Shown: positions 9,358 to 18,442, counted from the first letter of the stretch. The stretch: DNA of 64,000 nt from Flavobacteriaceae bacterium CRH (GCA_001507425.1 LMAJ01000018.1:39784-103783); one strand, 5' to 3'. A program made the numbers and translations. Notes: a model not told the origin generated them from the letters alone.

Positions 9358-10071
9358 ATGTCAAAGTTACCAATTTTAATGTACCATAACGTTGTTTTAG
9401 ACGAAGCTAAATCTTTAGATTTAAGCATTTCTGTATCAAAGTTAGAATCACAATTTAAATTTTTACACGATAATAATTACACAACATTTCATTTTAAAGA
9501 TTTAGAAAATTTAAAAGAGTTACCGTCAAAAAGTATTATTATCACTTTTGATGATGTCACAGAATGTCAGCTTATATATGCAGTGCCTTTGCTTGAAAAA
9601 TACCAATTAAAAGCTTCTTTTTTTATACCGTTTTCTTTTGTTGGAAATTTTGATTATTGGATCGAAGGAAAAGAAAAAATAATGACTGTTGAACAATTAA
9701 AAGGATTAGATAGTAATCTAATTGAGTTAGGTTATCATTCTTTTGAACATAAAAAATATAGTTCGTTTTCTAAAGAAGAATTGGAGGCCGATTTTAGTAA
9801 ATCTAATAAATTTATAGTTGATAATCAGTTAGATATAAAGCCTGTTTTGGCATATCCTTTCGGGAATTATTCTAAGAAAGATACTGAATTTGCAGTTTTT
9901 AAAAAGGTATTGCGTGAAAATGGCATAAAATATGGTTTAAGAATTGGCAACAGGGTAAATAATTTTCCTTTTAAAAATGATTATTTAGTAAAAAGGATAG
10001 ACATAAAAGGAGAAGATAGTTTGTTTAGGTTTAAATTAAAATTGAAGATAGGAAAGCTTAAATTATTTTAA
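9358..10071 (+). CDS. Polysaccharide deacetylase (CE4/NodB fold)
   Basis: The 237-residue enzyme has the CE4 motifs in order: PILMYHNV at the N-terminus, IITFDDVTE (motif 1 Asp-Asp), ELGYHSFEHKKYS (motif 2, HxxxH-type metal ligands) and LAYPFGNYS (motif 3). It lacks a signal peptide, so it should act in the cytoplasm or at the inner membrane on a glycan intermediate, removing an N- or O-acetyl group. It ends 7 bp before the second GT2 paralogue and is surely co-transcribed with it. Confidence 0.87.
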   Translation: MSKLPILMYHNVVLDEAKSLDLSISVSKLESQFKFLHDNNYTTFHFKDLENLKELPSKSIIITFDDVTECQLIYAVPLLEKYQLKASFFIPFSFVGNFDYWIEGKEKIMTVEQLKGLDSNLIELGYHSFEHKKYSSFSKEELEADFSKSNKFIVDNQLDIKPVLAYPFGNYSKKDTEFAVFKKVLRENGIKYGLRIGNRVNNFPFKNDYLVKRIDIKGEDSLFRFKLKLKIGKLKLF

Positions 10072-10078
10072 AAAATAT

Positions 10079-10831
10079 ATGAAAATTAGTGGATTGGTAA
10101 TAACCTATAATGAAGAAAAGCACATTGGAAAATGTATAGATGCACTTTTTAAAATTTGCGATGAAGTAATTGTCGTAGATTCATTAAGCGCAGATAATAC
10201 AGTGAAAATTGCTGAAGAAAAAGGAGCTAAAGTGATCTTGCAAGCTTTTTTGGGTGATGGACCTCAGAGAATTCACGGGCTTCCTTATTGTAAAAATGAT
10301 TGGATTTTAAATCTGGATGCTGATGAAATTTTGGCTGAAGATGCCGAAAATTTCATACTATCAGGAAAATATGAAAACCAAAATTTTGATGTCTATGCTT
10401 TTAGTCTGTATAATTATATGGGCGGTAAACTCATAGATTTTGCTGGCTGGTATCCTGATAAGACATCACGTTTTTTTAATAAAAAAACAGCTTCACCCTC
10501 ACAAGACAGGGTTCATCAAAAAGTTTCAGGAAACAATAGAACACATGTAAACGTGCATATACACCATTATGCCTGGGATAATTTTGATCAATTTATCAGT
10601 AAGAAAAATTTATATTCGACTTGGCACGCACAGCAATTGTTTGATAAAGGGAGAAGAGTGAATGCTTTTAAACCAATTCTTAACGGAACAGTGGCCTTTA
10701 TTCGTTGTTACTTTTTTAAGAAAGGTGTTTTTAATGGTATTGACGGATTGTCGATATCGATGATTCAGAGTTTTTTTACTTACATGAAATACGCTAAGCT
10801 CGTCAAACTTCAGAAAGCAAATTCCAAATAA
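10079..10831 (+). CDS. Glycosyltransferase family 2, WaaE/KdtX-like (copy B)
   Basis: The 250-residue paralogue of the GT2 at 8334 has ISGLVITYNEEKHIGKCID, DEVIVVDSLSADNT, LNLDADEILAEDA and FAGWYPDKTSRFF. The two share most residues at both ends and differ most around residues 95-150. It is the last gene of the glycan cluster and is followed by a strong bidirectional terminator. Confidence 0.87.
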   Translation: MKISGLVITYNEEKHIGKCIDALFKICDEVIVVDSLSADNTVKIAEEKGAKVILQAFLGDGPQRIHGLPYCKNDWILNLDADEILAEDAENFILSGKYENQNFDVYAFSLYNYMGGKLIDFAGWYPDKTSRFFNKKTASPSQDRVHQKVSGNNRTHVNVHIHHYAWDNFDQFISKKNLYSTWHAQQLFDKGRRVNAFKPILNGTVAFIRCYFFKKGVFNGIDGLSISMIQSFFTYMKYAKLVKLQKANSK

Positions 10832-10891
10832 AATAAAAAATTCCAAATGCCAATCATTATCAATTGGAATTTGGAATTTTTTATTTTATTT
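10826..10891. terminator. Bidirectional terminator with 23-bp arms
   Basis: Perfect arms at 10826-10848 and 10869-10891 (A/T-rich around the core ATTCCAAAT). It separates the plus-strand glycan genes from the convergent dapD. Confidence 0.8.
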
Positions 10892-10904
10892 GAATTTTCA
10901 AAAT

Positions 10905-11720
10905 TTATACCGCAACATCATATTCGCGAAGTGCATTATTTAATGAAGTTTTCAAATCTGTAGATGGTTTACGAGTACCAATAATTAAAGCACATGGAAC
11001 CTGAAACTCACCTGCAGCGAATTTTTTAGTATAACTTCCGGGAATTACAACAGAACGAGCAGGAACGAAACCTTTCATTTCAACAGGTTCATCACTAGTA
11101 ACATCGATAATTTTTGTTGAAGCAGTTAAACAAACATTCGCACCAAGAACAGCTTCTTTACCAACGTGAACTCCTTCTACAACAATACAACGAGAACCAA
11201 TAAAAGCACCGTCTTCGATAATAACCGGAGCAGCTTGCAATGGCTCTAAAACACCACCAATACCAACACCGCCACTTAAGTGAACATTTTTACCAATTTG
11301 TGCACAACTACCAACAGTTGCCCAAGTGTCTACCATAGTTCCTTCGTCTACATAAGCACCAATATTTACATAACTTGGCATTAAGATAACACCACTCGAA
11401 ATATAAGCTCCGTAACGTGCTACAGCATTTGGTACAACACGAATTCCTTTTTCAGCAAAACCTCTTTTTAGCAGCATTTTATCGTGATATTCGAAAATAC
11501 CAGACTCCCATGTTTCCATTTTTTGAATTGGGAAATACATAACAACCGCTTTTTTTACCCATTCGTTTACCTGCCATTTGTCACCAACTGGTTCAGCACA
11601 ACGTAATTTTCCAGCGTCTACTAATTCGATAACTTCTCTAATAGCATCAGTTGTTGTAGTTTCTTGCAATAAAGCTCTGTTTTCCCAAGCTTGTTCAATT
11701 ATAGTCTGTAAAGAATTCAT
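10905..11720 (-). CDS. dapD: 2,3,4,5-tetrahydropyridine-2,6-dicarboxylate N-succinyltransferase
   Basis: It catalyses the succinyl-CoA-dependent step of the succinylase branch of lysine and meso-diaminopimelate synthesis. The 271-residue length is standard. The N-terminal helical domain is followed by a left-handed beta-helix of hexapeptide repeats (GVILMPSYVNIGAYVDEGTMVD, then HLSGGVGIGGVLEP and VIIEDGAFIGSRCIVVEGVHVG). MVDTWATVGSCAQIGKNVHLSGG is the highly conserved substrate-binding stretch. It is monocistronic with its own promoter. Confidence 0.96.
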   Translation of the reverse strand: MNSLQTIIEQAWENRALLQETTTTDAIREVIELVDAGKLRCAEPVGDKWQVNEWVKKAVVMYFPIQKMETWESGIFEYHDKMLLKRGFAEKGIRVVPNAVARYGAYISSGVILMPSYVNIGAYVDEGTMVDTWATVGSCAQIGKNVHLSGGVGIGGVLEPLQAAPVIIEDGAFIGSRCIVVEGVHVGKEAVLGANVCLTASTKIIDVTSDEPVEMKGFVPARSVVIPGSYTKKFAAGEFQVPCALIIGTRKPSTDLKTSLNNALREYDVAV

Positions 11721-11736
11721 AAGTTTTAATTTTTTG

Positions 11737-11764
11737 CAAAGATAGCGTATTTGGGCAAAAGCAA
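11737..11764 (-). promoter_or_regulatory. dapD promoter
   Basis: On the minus strand TTG (11764-11762) and TATCTTTG (11744-11737) are 17 bp apart, a good -33/-7 pair 16 bp before the dapD start. Confidence 0.6.
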
Positions 11765-12004
11765 AAAAGTAAAACCCTTTGAAAATGTTACAGATTTAAC
11801 TTTTTGTTTTTAATTTGATAAATAAATAATTTGCAATTTCATTATTAATTAGATTGAGTACCTCTAAAAGTTTTTTTAATATCAAAATATGACAAAAATC
11901 AGGTTTTGTGTTCATAGTTCAGATTAATTTCGCCGCAGGTTTTTGCAAACAAACTGCAAATTACCAACATAGAATCCAAAACAAAAGCTTTAATCTAAAC
12001 CTAT

Positions 12005-12643
12005 ATGAATCAGGAAAATCAACTTCAAAGACAACAAAGAATTATTATTGATAAAGAAGTCTCGTGGGACAAAACTAAAGTTATAATGAGTAAAACAAAT
12101 GCATTTGGAATTATTGAATATGCCAATGAAGTATTTGTAGATGTTTCTGGTTATGAAGATTATGAATTAATGGGACAGCCTCATAATATTATTCGTCATC
12201 CGGATATGCCAAAAGTAATTTTTAAGGTTTTATGGGAAAATCTTAAAAACGGAAAAAACTTTCATGCCATTGTAAAAAATTTGGCTAAATCAGGAAGATA
12301 CTATTGGGTAATTACTGATTTTGAGATTTCGAGAGATGAAAATGATGTTATTGTAAACTATTTTGGAAGAAGACAAGCAGTTCCTCAAGAAGTTATTGCA
12401 TTGCACATCGAGCCTTTATATAAAAAACTGCTACAAATTGAAGCAGCAAGCGGTATGGAATTTAGCGAAAAATACCTAATTGGATTTTTAGAGGAAAAAG
12501 GAAAAAGCTATGTCGAATATATTAAGGACTTAATTTTTGAACAGGAAAGAGGGCATGCAAAATTTGAGCAATATGAAGAAAAACATGTTGAAGAAGAAGA
12601 CGAGGAGCAAAGAGGCTTTTTTGGTCGTTTATTTAACAGATAA
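12005..12643 (+). CDS. PAS-domain protein (Aer-type PAS)
   Basis: The 212-residue protein has one PAS domain at residues about 25-125: KTNAFGIIEYANEVFVDVSGY, MGQPHNIIRHPDMPK, then FHAIVKNLAKSGRYYWV. The NIIRHPDMP segment is the hallmark of the Aer-like PAS that binds FAD in aerotaxis receptors. There is no methyl-accepting, kinase or GGDEF output domain; a helical tail rich in Glu follows and the end is GFFGRLFNR. It may sense redox or a small ligand and pass the signal by protein contact. The partner is not evident from the neighbours. Confidence 0.8.
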   Translation: MNQENQLQRQQRIIIDKEVSWDKTKVIMSKTNAFGIIEYANEVFVDVSGYEDYELMGQPHNIIRHPDMPKVIFKVLWENLKNGKNFHAIVKNLAKSGRYYWVITDFEISRDENDVIVNYFGRRQAVPQEVIALHIEPLYKKLLQIEAASGMEFSEKYLIGFLEEKGKSYVEYIKDLIFEQERGHAKFEQYEEKHVEEEDEEQRGFFGRLFNR

Positions 12644-12680
12644 TAAGTATTGATTTTTTTTAGGTTTTAAACACTTGGAA

Positions 12681-12718
12681 AAAAAATCCGTTTTGAATTT
12701 TTCAAAGCGGATTTTTTA
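12681..12718 (+). terminator. Terminator after the PAS gene
   Basis: Hairpin AAAATCCG plus TTTTGAA pairing with TTCAAAG plus CGGATTTT, followed by a T run. Confidence 0.75.
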
Positions 12719-12794
12719 ATTGAATAAATAATAAGAGTATTTTGTTTTCGTTATTGTTGAAAATTTAAAAATATTTTTTTGTTTTTAAAAAGCT

Positions 12795-12802
12795 TATATT
12801 TG
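12795..12802 (+). promoter_or_regulatory. -7 element of the toxin-antitoxin operon
   Basis: TATATTTG matches TAnnTTTG, 19 bp before the antitoxin start. Confidence 0.45.
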
Positions 12803-12821
12803 TGTATTAAAATGAAGTATT

Positions 12822-13055
12822 ATGGAAGCAATAAGATTAGAATTTCAGCCAGAGATTAAAGAGAAAATCTTAAAATTTTTAAGCTCATTTTCTTCTGATG
12901 AATTGAAAATAACTAAGGAAGATCCTGATTTTGAAGATGATAAAAAGAGGTTTCAGGAAAGAGCAGAAAAAATAACGAATGGAACTGCTGAATATAGCAC
13001 TTTTGAAGAATTAAATATTTTATTAGAAGATACGATTTCAAAATATGAACATTAA
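12822..13055 (+). CDS. Probable antitoxin of a RelE/ParE-type pair
   Basis: The 77-residue acidic protein is mostly helical, with a short N-terminal strand (AIRLEF) and the C-terminal EELNILLEDTIS. Its size, position and 11-bp overlap with the following toxin gene are typical of antitoxins. I do not recognise a DNA-binding domain such as RHH or Xre, so the antitoxin class is open. It would be expected to bind and block the toxin and may repress the operon. Confidence 0.72.
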   Translation: MEAIRLEFQPEIKEKILKFLSSFSSDELKITKEDPDFEDDKKRFQERAEKITNGTAEYSTFEELNILLEDTISKYEH

Positions 13056-13326
13056 ATTAACTATTGAGTTTAGTTATGATTTAAATGATATAGTTCATTT
13101 TATTGCAAAAGATAAACCTGTTGCAGCAAGAAAATTCAAAAACGATTTATTAAAAAATCTCAAAAAAGACTTAGTAAATCCTTTTCATTTCAAGAAATCG
13201 ATTTATTTTAAAGATGAATCATATCGAGACTATGTTTTTAAAGGTTATACTACAATTATTAGAATAGACCCACAACAAGAAATAGTTTATATTATTGGTA
13301 TTTTAAAACATAAAAATACATTTTAA
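13045..13326 (+). CDS. RelE/ParE superfamily toxin
   Basis: The 93-residue basic protein has the ParE/RelE fold pattern: SYDLNDIVHFIAKDKPVAARKFKNDLLKNLKKD (two helices), then the beta-sheet segments YRDYVFKGYTTIIRID and IVYIIGILKHKNTF. The ending with ..GILKHKN resembles plasmid-stabilisation type toxins. It overlaps the antitoxin by 11 bp. Whether it targets gyrase (ParE) or mRNA on the ribosome (RelE) cannot be told from the sequence. Confidence 0.8.
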   Translation: MNIKLTIEFSYDLNDIVHFIAKDKPVAARKFKNDLLKNLKKDLVNPFHFKKSIYFKDESYRDYVFKGYTTIIRIDPQQEIVYIIGILKHKNTF

Positions 13327-13348
13327 GTAAATTAGCTAAAACTACAAA

Positions 13349-13765
13349 ATGCCAAGAATTCTCTCCATAGATTACGGACAAAAACGCACAGGAATTGCCG
13401 TTACAGACGAAATGCAAATTATAGCATCAGGCTTAACAACCATTCCAACAAATACTTTAATTGATTTTTTGAAAGACTACTTTAGCAAAGAAAAAGTCGA
13501 AGCGGTACTAATTGGTGAGCCAAAACAAATGAACGGAGAACCATCTGAAAGTGCGCCAATAATTAAAGGTTTTGTTACTCATTTTTCAAACATTTTTCCG
13601 GATATGAAAGTGGTTCGTGTAGACGAGCGCTTTACTTCAAAAATGGCATTTCAAACGATGATCGACAGCGGATTGAGCAAAAAACAACGTCAGAATAAAG
13701 GATTGATCGATGAAATTTCTGCCACAATAATGCTTCAGGATTATCTTTCTGCAAAACGATTTTAG
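13349..13765 (+). CDS. ruvX: RuvX/YqgF family RNase H-fold nuclease
   Basis: The 138-residue protein begins RILSIDYGQKRTGIAVTDE (the DYGxKRxGxA signature with the first catalytic Asp), has EAVLIGEPKQMNGEPSESA and VRVDERFTSKMA (the DERxTS motif), and ends with the helix containing DEISATIMLQDYL (a further catalytic Asp). Members act in 16S pre-rRNA 5' end maturation and are named after Holliday junction resolvases. It begins 22 bp after the toxin gene. Confidence 0.93.
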   Translation: MPRILSIDYGQKRTGIAVTDEMQIIASGLTTIPTNTLIDFLKDYFSKEKVEAVLIGEPKQMNGEPSESAPIIKGFVTHFSNIFPDMKVVRVDERFTSKMAFQTMIDSGLSKKQRQNKGLIDEISATIMLQDYLSAKRF

Positions 13766-13809
13766 AATTTTCTTTCAATAATCACAATTCATATTATTTT
13801 TTAGAAAAA

Positions 13810-13825
13810 CATAACTTTTATCATG
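13810..13825. promoter_or_regulatory. Possible weak Crp/Fnr-type site upstream of mqo
   Basis: CATAACTTTTATCATG has one perfect half (TATCATG) and a half with three mismatches to the CATGATA-NN-TATCATG palindrome found upstream of ccoS. Its centre is 47.5 bp from the end of the mqo -7 element, 11 bp more than at ccoS and hemN. Confidence 0.25.
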
Positions 13826-13857
13826 TCAAATTAGTTTTTTTTTGCAATTATAAAAAG

Positions 13858-13865
13858 TACCTTTG
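13858..13865 (+). promoter_or_regulatory. mqo -7 element
   Basis: TACCTTTG is an exact TAnnTTTG match 21 bp before the ATG at 13887. It overlaps the TTG at 13863, which rules that codon out as the start. Confidence 0.55.
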
Positions 13866-13886
13866 CATTTTAAAATAAATACTGTT

Positions 13887-15383
13887 ATGCCTGACGAAAC
13901 AATACGTTCTAATAGTGAAGTAGTACTCATTGGAGCTGGAATTATGAGTGCCACTCTCGGATTAATTTTGAAAGAGTTACAACCCGATATTAAAATTGAA
14001 ATTTACGAAAGATTAGATGTTGCTGCAGCCGAAAGCTCTGATGCGTGGAATAATGCAGGAACAGGACATTCTGCCTTTTGTGAACTAAATTACACTCCCG
14101 AAAAGGCTGACGGAAGTATTGACCCAAAAAAAGCAATAAGTATAGCAGAATCATTCGAGGTTTCTCGTCAGTTCTGGTCTTATTTAGTGCAAGAAAATAA
14201 AGTTCCATCTCCTGATAATTTTATAAAAAGCGTTCCCCACATGAGTTTTGTTTGGGGAGAAAAAAACGTTGAATACCTTAAAAATAGATTCGAAGCTTTG
14301 CAAAGCAATCCAATTTTTTCTCAAATGACTTTCAGTACAGATTTTGAGCAACTTAAACAATGGATGCCGCTTGTAATGGAAGGCAGAGAAAATAACGAAA
14401 AATTAGCGGCAACGCACATGCCAATTGGTACCGATGTGAATTTTGGGGCCTTAACCAGAAGCATGTTTAATTATTTAGAAAAACTTGACGGCGTTACTTT
14501 ATATTTTAATCACGAAGTTCAAAAATTAAAACAGCGTGAAGATAAATCATGGAGAATTAAAATTACAGATTTAGCCACAGGTCACAAAAGAAAAGCATAT
14601 ACCAAATTTGTCTTTATTGGAGCAGGTGGTGGTTCATTACCTTTGTTAGAAAAAGCAAACGTGCCTGAAGGAAATGGTTACGGAGGTTTTCCGGTAAGCG
14701 GACAATGGTTAAAATGTACAAATCCTGAAGTCATAGCAAAACATCAGGCAAAAGTTTACGGAAAAGCAAGCGTTGGAGCACCGCCAATGTCGGTTCCGCA
14801 TATTGATACTCGTGTAATTGATGGTGAAAAAGCATTACTTTTTGGACCTTTTGCAGGATTTTCAACCCGTTTCTTAAAAAACGGATCTTACCTTGATTTA
14901 CCATTATCTATAAAAGCAAACAATTTAATTCCGATGTTATCAGCGGGATTTCACAATATTCCATTAACTAAATATTTAATCGAACAAGTTCGTCAGTCTC
15001 CAAAAGACAGAATGAATGCGCTTCGAGAATATTTACCAACAGCGCGTTCTAAAGATTGGAAATTAGAAAGAGCAGGACAACGTGTTCAGGTAATTAAAAA
15101 AGATGAAAAAGAAGGTGGGGTTTTAGAATTTGGAACAGAAGTTATTAATACTCACGACGGAACTTTGGCAGTTTTATTAGGGGCTTCTCCGGGAGCATCA
15201 ACGGCAGTTTCGATCATGATCGATTTAGTTAGCAGATGTTTTACCAATCAAATTAAAACACCTGAATGGGAATCAAAAATGAAAAATATGATCCCTTCTT
15301 ACGGGCAAACATTAAATGATAAACCTGAGCTTTTATCAGAAATCAGAAAACATACTTCGGATGTTTTGAAACTGAATAATTAA
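13887..15383 (+). CDS. mqo: Malate:quinone oxidoreductase
   Basis: A membrane-associated FAD enzyme that oxidises malate to oxaloacetate and passes electrons to quinone, replacing or backing up soluble malate dehydrogenase. The 498-residue length is standard. The N-terminus has the dinucleotide-binding motif VVLIGAGIMSATLG, followed by ERLDVAAAESSDAWNNAGTGHSA, a strongly conserved Mqo stretch. VFIGAGGGSLPLL, FGPFAGFSTRFLKNGS and LLGASPGASTAVSIM complete the FAD-binding set. The ATG at 13887 is chosen because the upstream TTG lies on the promoter. Confidence 0.96.
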   Translation: MPDETIRSNSEVVLIGAGIMSATLGLILKELQPDIKIEIYERLDVAAAESSDAWNNAGTGHSAFCELNYTPEKADGSIDPKKAISIAESFEVSRQFWSYLVQENKVPSPDNFIKSVPHMSFVWGEKNVEYLKNRFEALQSNPIFSQMTFSTDFEQLKQWMPLVMEGRENNEKLAATHMPIGTDVNFGALTRSMFNYLEKLDGVTLYFNHEVQKLKQREDKSWRIKITDLATGHKRKAYTKFVFIGAGGGSLPLLEKANVPEGNGYGGFPVSGQWLKCTNPEVIAKHQAKVYGKASVGAPPMSVPHIDTRVIDGEKALLFGPFAGFSTRFLKNGSYLDLPLSIKANNLIPMLSAGFHNIPLTKYLIEQVRQSPKDRMNALREYLPTARSKDWKLERAGQRVQVIKKDEKEGGVLEFGTEVINTHDGTLAVLLGASPGASTAVSIMIDLVSRCFTNQIKTPEWESKMKNMIPSYGQTLNDKPELLSEIRKHTSDVLKLNN

Positions 15384-15401
15384 ACTCAAATTTCACTATA
15401 T

Positions 15402-15451
15402 AAAAGCAATAAAAAATCCAGATGAATTAATCTGGATTTTTTATTGCTTTT
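15402..15451. terminator. Bidirectional terminator with 22-bp arms
   Basis: Perfect arms at 15402-15423 and 15430-15451 with a 6-base loop. The right arm contains the last codons and stop of the convergent FUSC gene, so the terminator is partly coding. Confidence 0.8.
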
Positions 15452-17652
15452 AATTCTTTCGTAATTTTCAAAATCTTTTCTGCCAGATTACTCATCCAGA
15501 TTAACTGTTCTATAACCATTTGAGCTTCCTGCATTTTGGCTTGGCGAGTTTCTTTGTCTAACTCATCATCAATTATTAAACGCGTAAAATTGATGCGTTT
15601 AAGTTCTTCAAATTGCAAAGTCACATCTTCTTTGTCGAAAAAAGTATCGACAATTATAGTTTCATTTTTTAAAATTGAAATCGATTGTTCCAGATTTGAT
15701 AAAATGGTTTTTATAATATAATTAAAAGAATCTGAAGCTGATGTTGTTTGGTGCGATTGAATATAAGTTGATAAAGAAGCTAATGCAGAAAGAAGAGAGT
15801 GATTTAAAACCACTAACTTATTTACTAACGGAAGGGTTTTTTGCTTTGATTTTGGTTCCTGCATCATACGTTGAAAAGAAGTCATTAAATTACCAATTTC
15901 AACAAAAGCATTTTTTCTTGACAATCTGTAAGAAGTCGGGATTTCTCCTTTTTTATTATAAAAATCAGCTATTTCCTTGAGATAATTTCTATTCGCACGA
16001 ATCGAATTTTCGATATGAATAGGGGTATTGATAAATTCCCACGCCGGCCATAAAAACTGATTGGCTAAAAACGCTAGAATAGCTCCGGTAAGCGAATCTA
16101 AAATTCTAAACTGAATAACTTCAACGACATTTGGTGTTAGAATTCCATAAATAAAAACAACATACATCGTGACAAAAGTGGCACTTATTTTATAATTGAT
16201 TTGTGTAAACGAAATCCCAAGCAACATACAAACAATAGAAAAAATGCTCAAAGCAACGTGGTTCTGAATCAAAGACACGATTCCAAAGGCTAATAATCCG
16301 CCTAAAATAGTTCCGAAGATTCGGTTGTAGGATCTTTCCTTTGTTAAACCATAACCTGGTCGCATGATCACAACAATAGTTAACAAAATCCAGTATACAT
16401 TTTGAAAGGGTAAAAATTTTCCAACAATAAAACCAATCAAAATAGTAATTGTCAATCGCAAAGAATGCCTGAAAATAGAGGATGAAAAACTCATATTTTC
16501 AATCAAGGTACGCAGCGGATAATATTGTGGGGTTAAGAATTTTTCTAATTCCTTATCCTTGTCTTTCAGTTTGTAAGATTGCATTGCAAGTGAAAGAGCC
16601 CTTTGAATAATTTTAATTTTCCCAACTTGATTTTTAGCATATTTCAGCATATTGGTCAACATCAAAACACCTTCGGCAGCTTCATCCTTACCTAATGTTT
16701 TTTCATAATCAAAAATGGCAAACTCAAGAGCGTCAAGTTCATTTTTCAAATCGTTTTTGTCAACATAAACCGCAATATGATGTACGTTTTTAGAAAGCTT
16801 TTTTAAAGTTGAAGCCAATTTGTAAGCTACATTTTGGTACGTTCTTAAAACATCAGGATATTTATTAAATTTTTCGTGAAGTTTACTATGATCAAATGAA
16901 GTATATAATGCAAGTTCCTGAATTTCGATTAAAGTGATGAAAACCAATAACATTTTTCTGTTTTGACTGGTTGCTGCGGATGTATTTTGGTTTCCAATTA
17001 AAACCTTTCTCAAATCTTCGTTAATCAAATTTATATCAACCTGAAGTGCTAGTTGTTTTTCAATAATGGCCGTTCTGTTAGCTTCCGGACTCCACAAGTC
17101 ACCTCTTAGTTTTAAGTATTTTGCAGTTAATTTTATGCCTTCGGCAATTTGCAGTTCGACATATTTATAAGGCTGTACAAAATGAAATACAAGCGATACT
17201 ATTAGATATAAAATACCTCCAATAAAAATAAAACCGGAATATTCTACAGCTTCCCAGCCTTGATGTAAATGTCCAAAAGATAATGAGATTGAAAGTAAAG
17301 CCGAAAATGAAACCAATGTAGCACGCTGTCCGTAAACAGAAATCATCGAACATAAAAACAACAGAAACCCCAAAAAGGGATAAAATAGAAACGGATATGG
17401 ATAAGCAAAATTTACTAATAAATTGACTCCGGAAACTATAAATGAAGCCACAATAAGCCCTTTTATTTTATGGCTCAAAGTACTCGGAATATCACTCGGA
17501 TACGTGTAAAAAGCTCCTAAAGCTATAGTGAAACCAATTTCAAAATGTCCTAAAAAATTCAAAATTATAACAGGAACAACAGAAGCAATAGTTACTTTTG
17601 AAGCATTAAAAAAAGAAGTGCTGTTTATAAATTTTGAGATTCGATCGAACAT
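15427..17652 (-). CDS. FUSC family inner-membrane protein (YccS/YhfK-like)
   Basis: The 741-residue protein has two sets of about six membrane helices: residues about 15-165 (ASVVPVIILNFLGHFEIGFTIALGAFYTYPSD at the start) and about 395-535 (RLTITILIGFIVGKFLPFQ, YWILLTIVVIMRPGYGLTKER, LGGLLAFGIVSL). Each set is followed by a cytoplasmic helical domain. The MRPGYGLTKERSYNRIFGTILGG segment is the FUSC-like signature. Family members are related to aromatic acid and fusaric acid efflux proteins such as AaeB; the substrate here is unknown. It is convergent with mqo and divergent from def. Confidence 0.88.
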   Translation of the reverse strand: MFDRISKFINSTSFFNASKVTIASVVPVIILNFLGHFEIGFTIALGAFYTYPSDIPSTLSHKIKGLIVASFIVSGVNLLVNFAYPYPFLFYPFLGFLLFLCSMISVYGQRATLVSFSALLSISLSFGHLHQGWEAVEYSGFIFIGGILYLIVSLVFHFVQPYKYVELQIAEGIKLTAKYLKLRGDLWSPEANRTAIIEKQLALQVDINLINEDLRKVLIGNQNTSAATSQNRKMLLVFITLIEIQELALYTSFDHSKLHEKFNKYPDVLRTYQNVAYKLASTLKKLSKNVHHIAVYVDKNDLKNELDALEFAIFDYEKTLGKDEAAEGVLMLTNMLKYAKNQVGKIKIIQRALSLAMQSYKLKDKDKELEKFLTPQYYPLRTLIENMSFSSSIFRHSLRLTITILIGFIVGKFLPFQNVYWILLTIVVIMRPGYGLTKERSYNRIFGTILGGLLAFGIVSLIQNHVALSIFSIVCMLLGISFTQINYKISATFVTMYVVFIYGILTPNVVEVIQFRILDSLTGAILAFLANQFLWPAWEFINTPIHIENSIRANRNYLKEIADFYNKKGEIPTSYRLSRKNAFVEIGNLMTSFQRMMQEPKSKQKTLPLVNKLVVLNHSLLSALASLSTYIQSHQTTSASDSFNYIIKTILSNLEQSISILKNETIIVDTFFDKEDVTLQFEELKRINFTRLIIDDELDKETRQAKMQEAQMVIEQLIWMSNLAEKILKITKELKAIKNPD

Positions 17653-17669
17653 ATATTAAGGTTTACAAG

Positions 17670-17677
17670 CAAAAGTA
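17670..17677 (-). promoter_or_regulatory. -7 element of the FUSC gene
   Basis: TACTTTTG on the minus strand matches TAnnTTTG, 17 bp before the start codon at 17652. Confidence 0.45.
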
Positions 17678-17783
17678 CAAATTGTACGAATTAATTTGGC
17701 ATAATTATAGATGAGATTTTGGCAAGCATGCAAAAAATGCGATATAATATCTTGTTTAGAATTATTCATTCACTATTTTTTAC

Positions 17784-17791
17784 TATTTTTG
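17784..17791 (+). promoter_or_regulatory. def -7 element
   Basis: TATTTTTG (TAnnTTTG), 60 bp before the def start. Confidence 0.4.
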
Positions 17792-17851
17792 CCAGCTGAA
17801 TTATAACATAAAATTCAGTGTTTTCAGTAGATAATACTTAAATTAATACAA

Positions 17852-18442
17852 ATGATTTTACCAATTGTAGGATATGGTGATCCGGTTTTAAGAAAAGTGG
17901 GTGAGGCAATTACGCCAGATTATCCAAACTTAGAAGAGACAATAGCAAACATGTATGAAACCATGTATAACGCTTATGGCGTTGGACTAGCGGCGCCTCA
18001 GGTAGGTATTGCGATTCGATTATTTGTTATTGATACGACTCCTTTCAGCGACGATGAAGATTTACCATCAAATGAGCAAAAAGCTTTAAAAGGTTTCAAA
18101 AAAACTTTTATTAATGCTAAAATTGTTAATGAAGAAGGTGAAGAATGGAGCTTTAATGAAGGTTGTTTGAGTATTCCTGATGTTCGCGAAGATGTATACA
18201 GAAAACCAACTGTTACAATTGAATATTGTGAAGAAGATTTTGTAATGAAAACTGAAGTTTTTGACGGTTTGATTGCAAGAGTTATTCAACATGAATACGA
18301 TCATATAGAAGGAGTTCTGTTTACAGATAAAATATCTTCTTTAAAAAAGCGTTTGATTCAAAAGAAATTGAAAAATATAACTGAAGGTAAAACTTTTCAG
18401 GAATACAGAATGAAATTTGCTGCGGCAAAAAAGGGGAGATAA
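17852..18442 (+). CDS. def: Peptide deformylase
   Basis: It removes the formyl group from the N-terminal Met of new proteins. The 196-residue protein has all three motifs: GVGLAAPQVG (residues 43-52), EGCLSIP with metal ligand Cys105, and HEYDH with ligands His147 and His151 and catalytic Glu148. The insert between motifs 1 and 2 (about residues 61-85, DTTPFSDDED and on) is longer than in E. coli and common in Bacteroidota. It is followed 68 bp later by the DUF5606 gene. Confidence 0.97.
   Translation: MILPIVGYGDPVLRKVGEAITPDYPNLEETIANMYETMYNAYGVGLAAPQVGIAIRLFVIDTTPFSDDEDLPSNEQKALKGFKKTFINAKIVNEEGEEWSFNEGCLSIPDVREDVYRKPTVTIEYCEEDFVMKTEVFDGLIARVIQHEYDHIEGVLFTDKISSLKKRLIQKKLKNITEGKTFQEYRMKFAAAKKGR

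Noticed and set aside
13863..13886. TTG start of mqo
   Set aside because: The codon lies inside the TACCTTTG -7 element; ATG 13887 gives the standard N-terminus.
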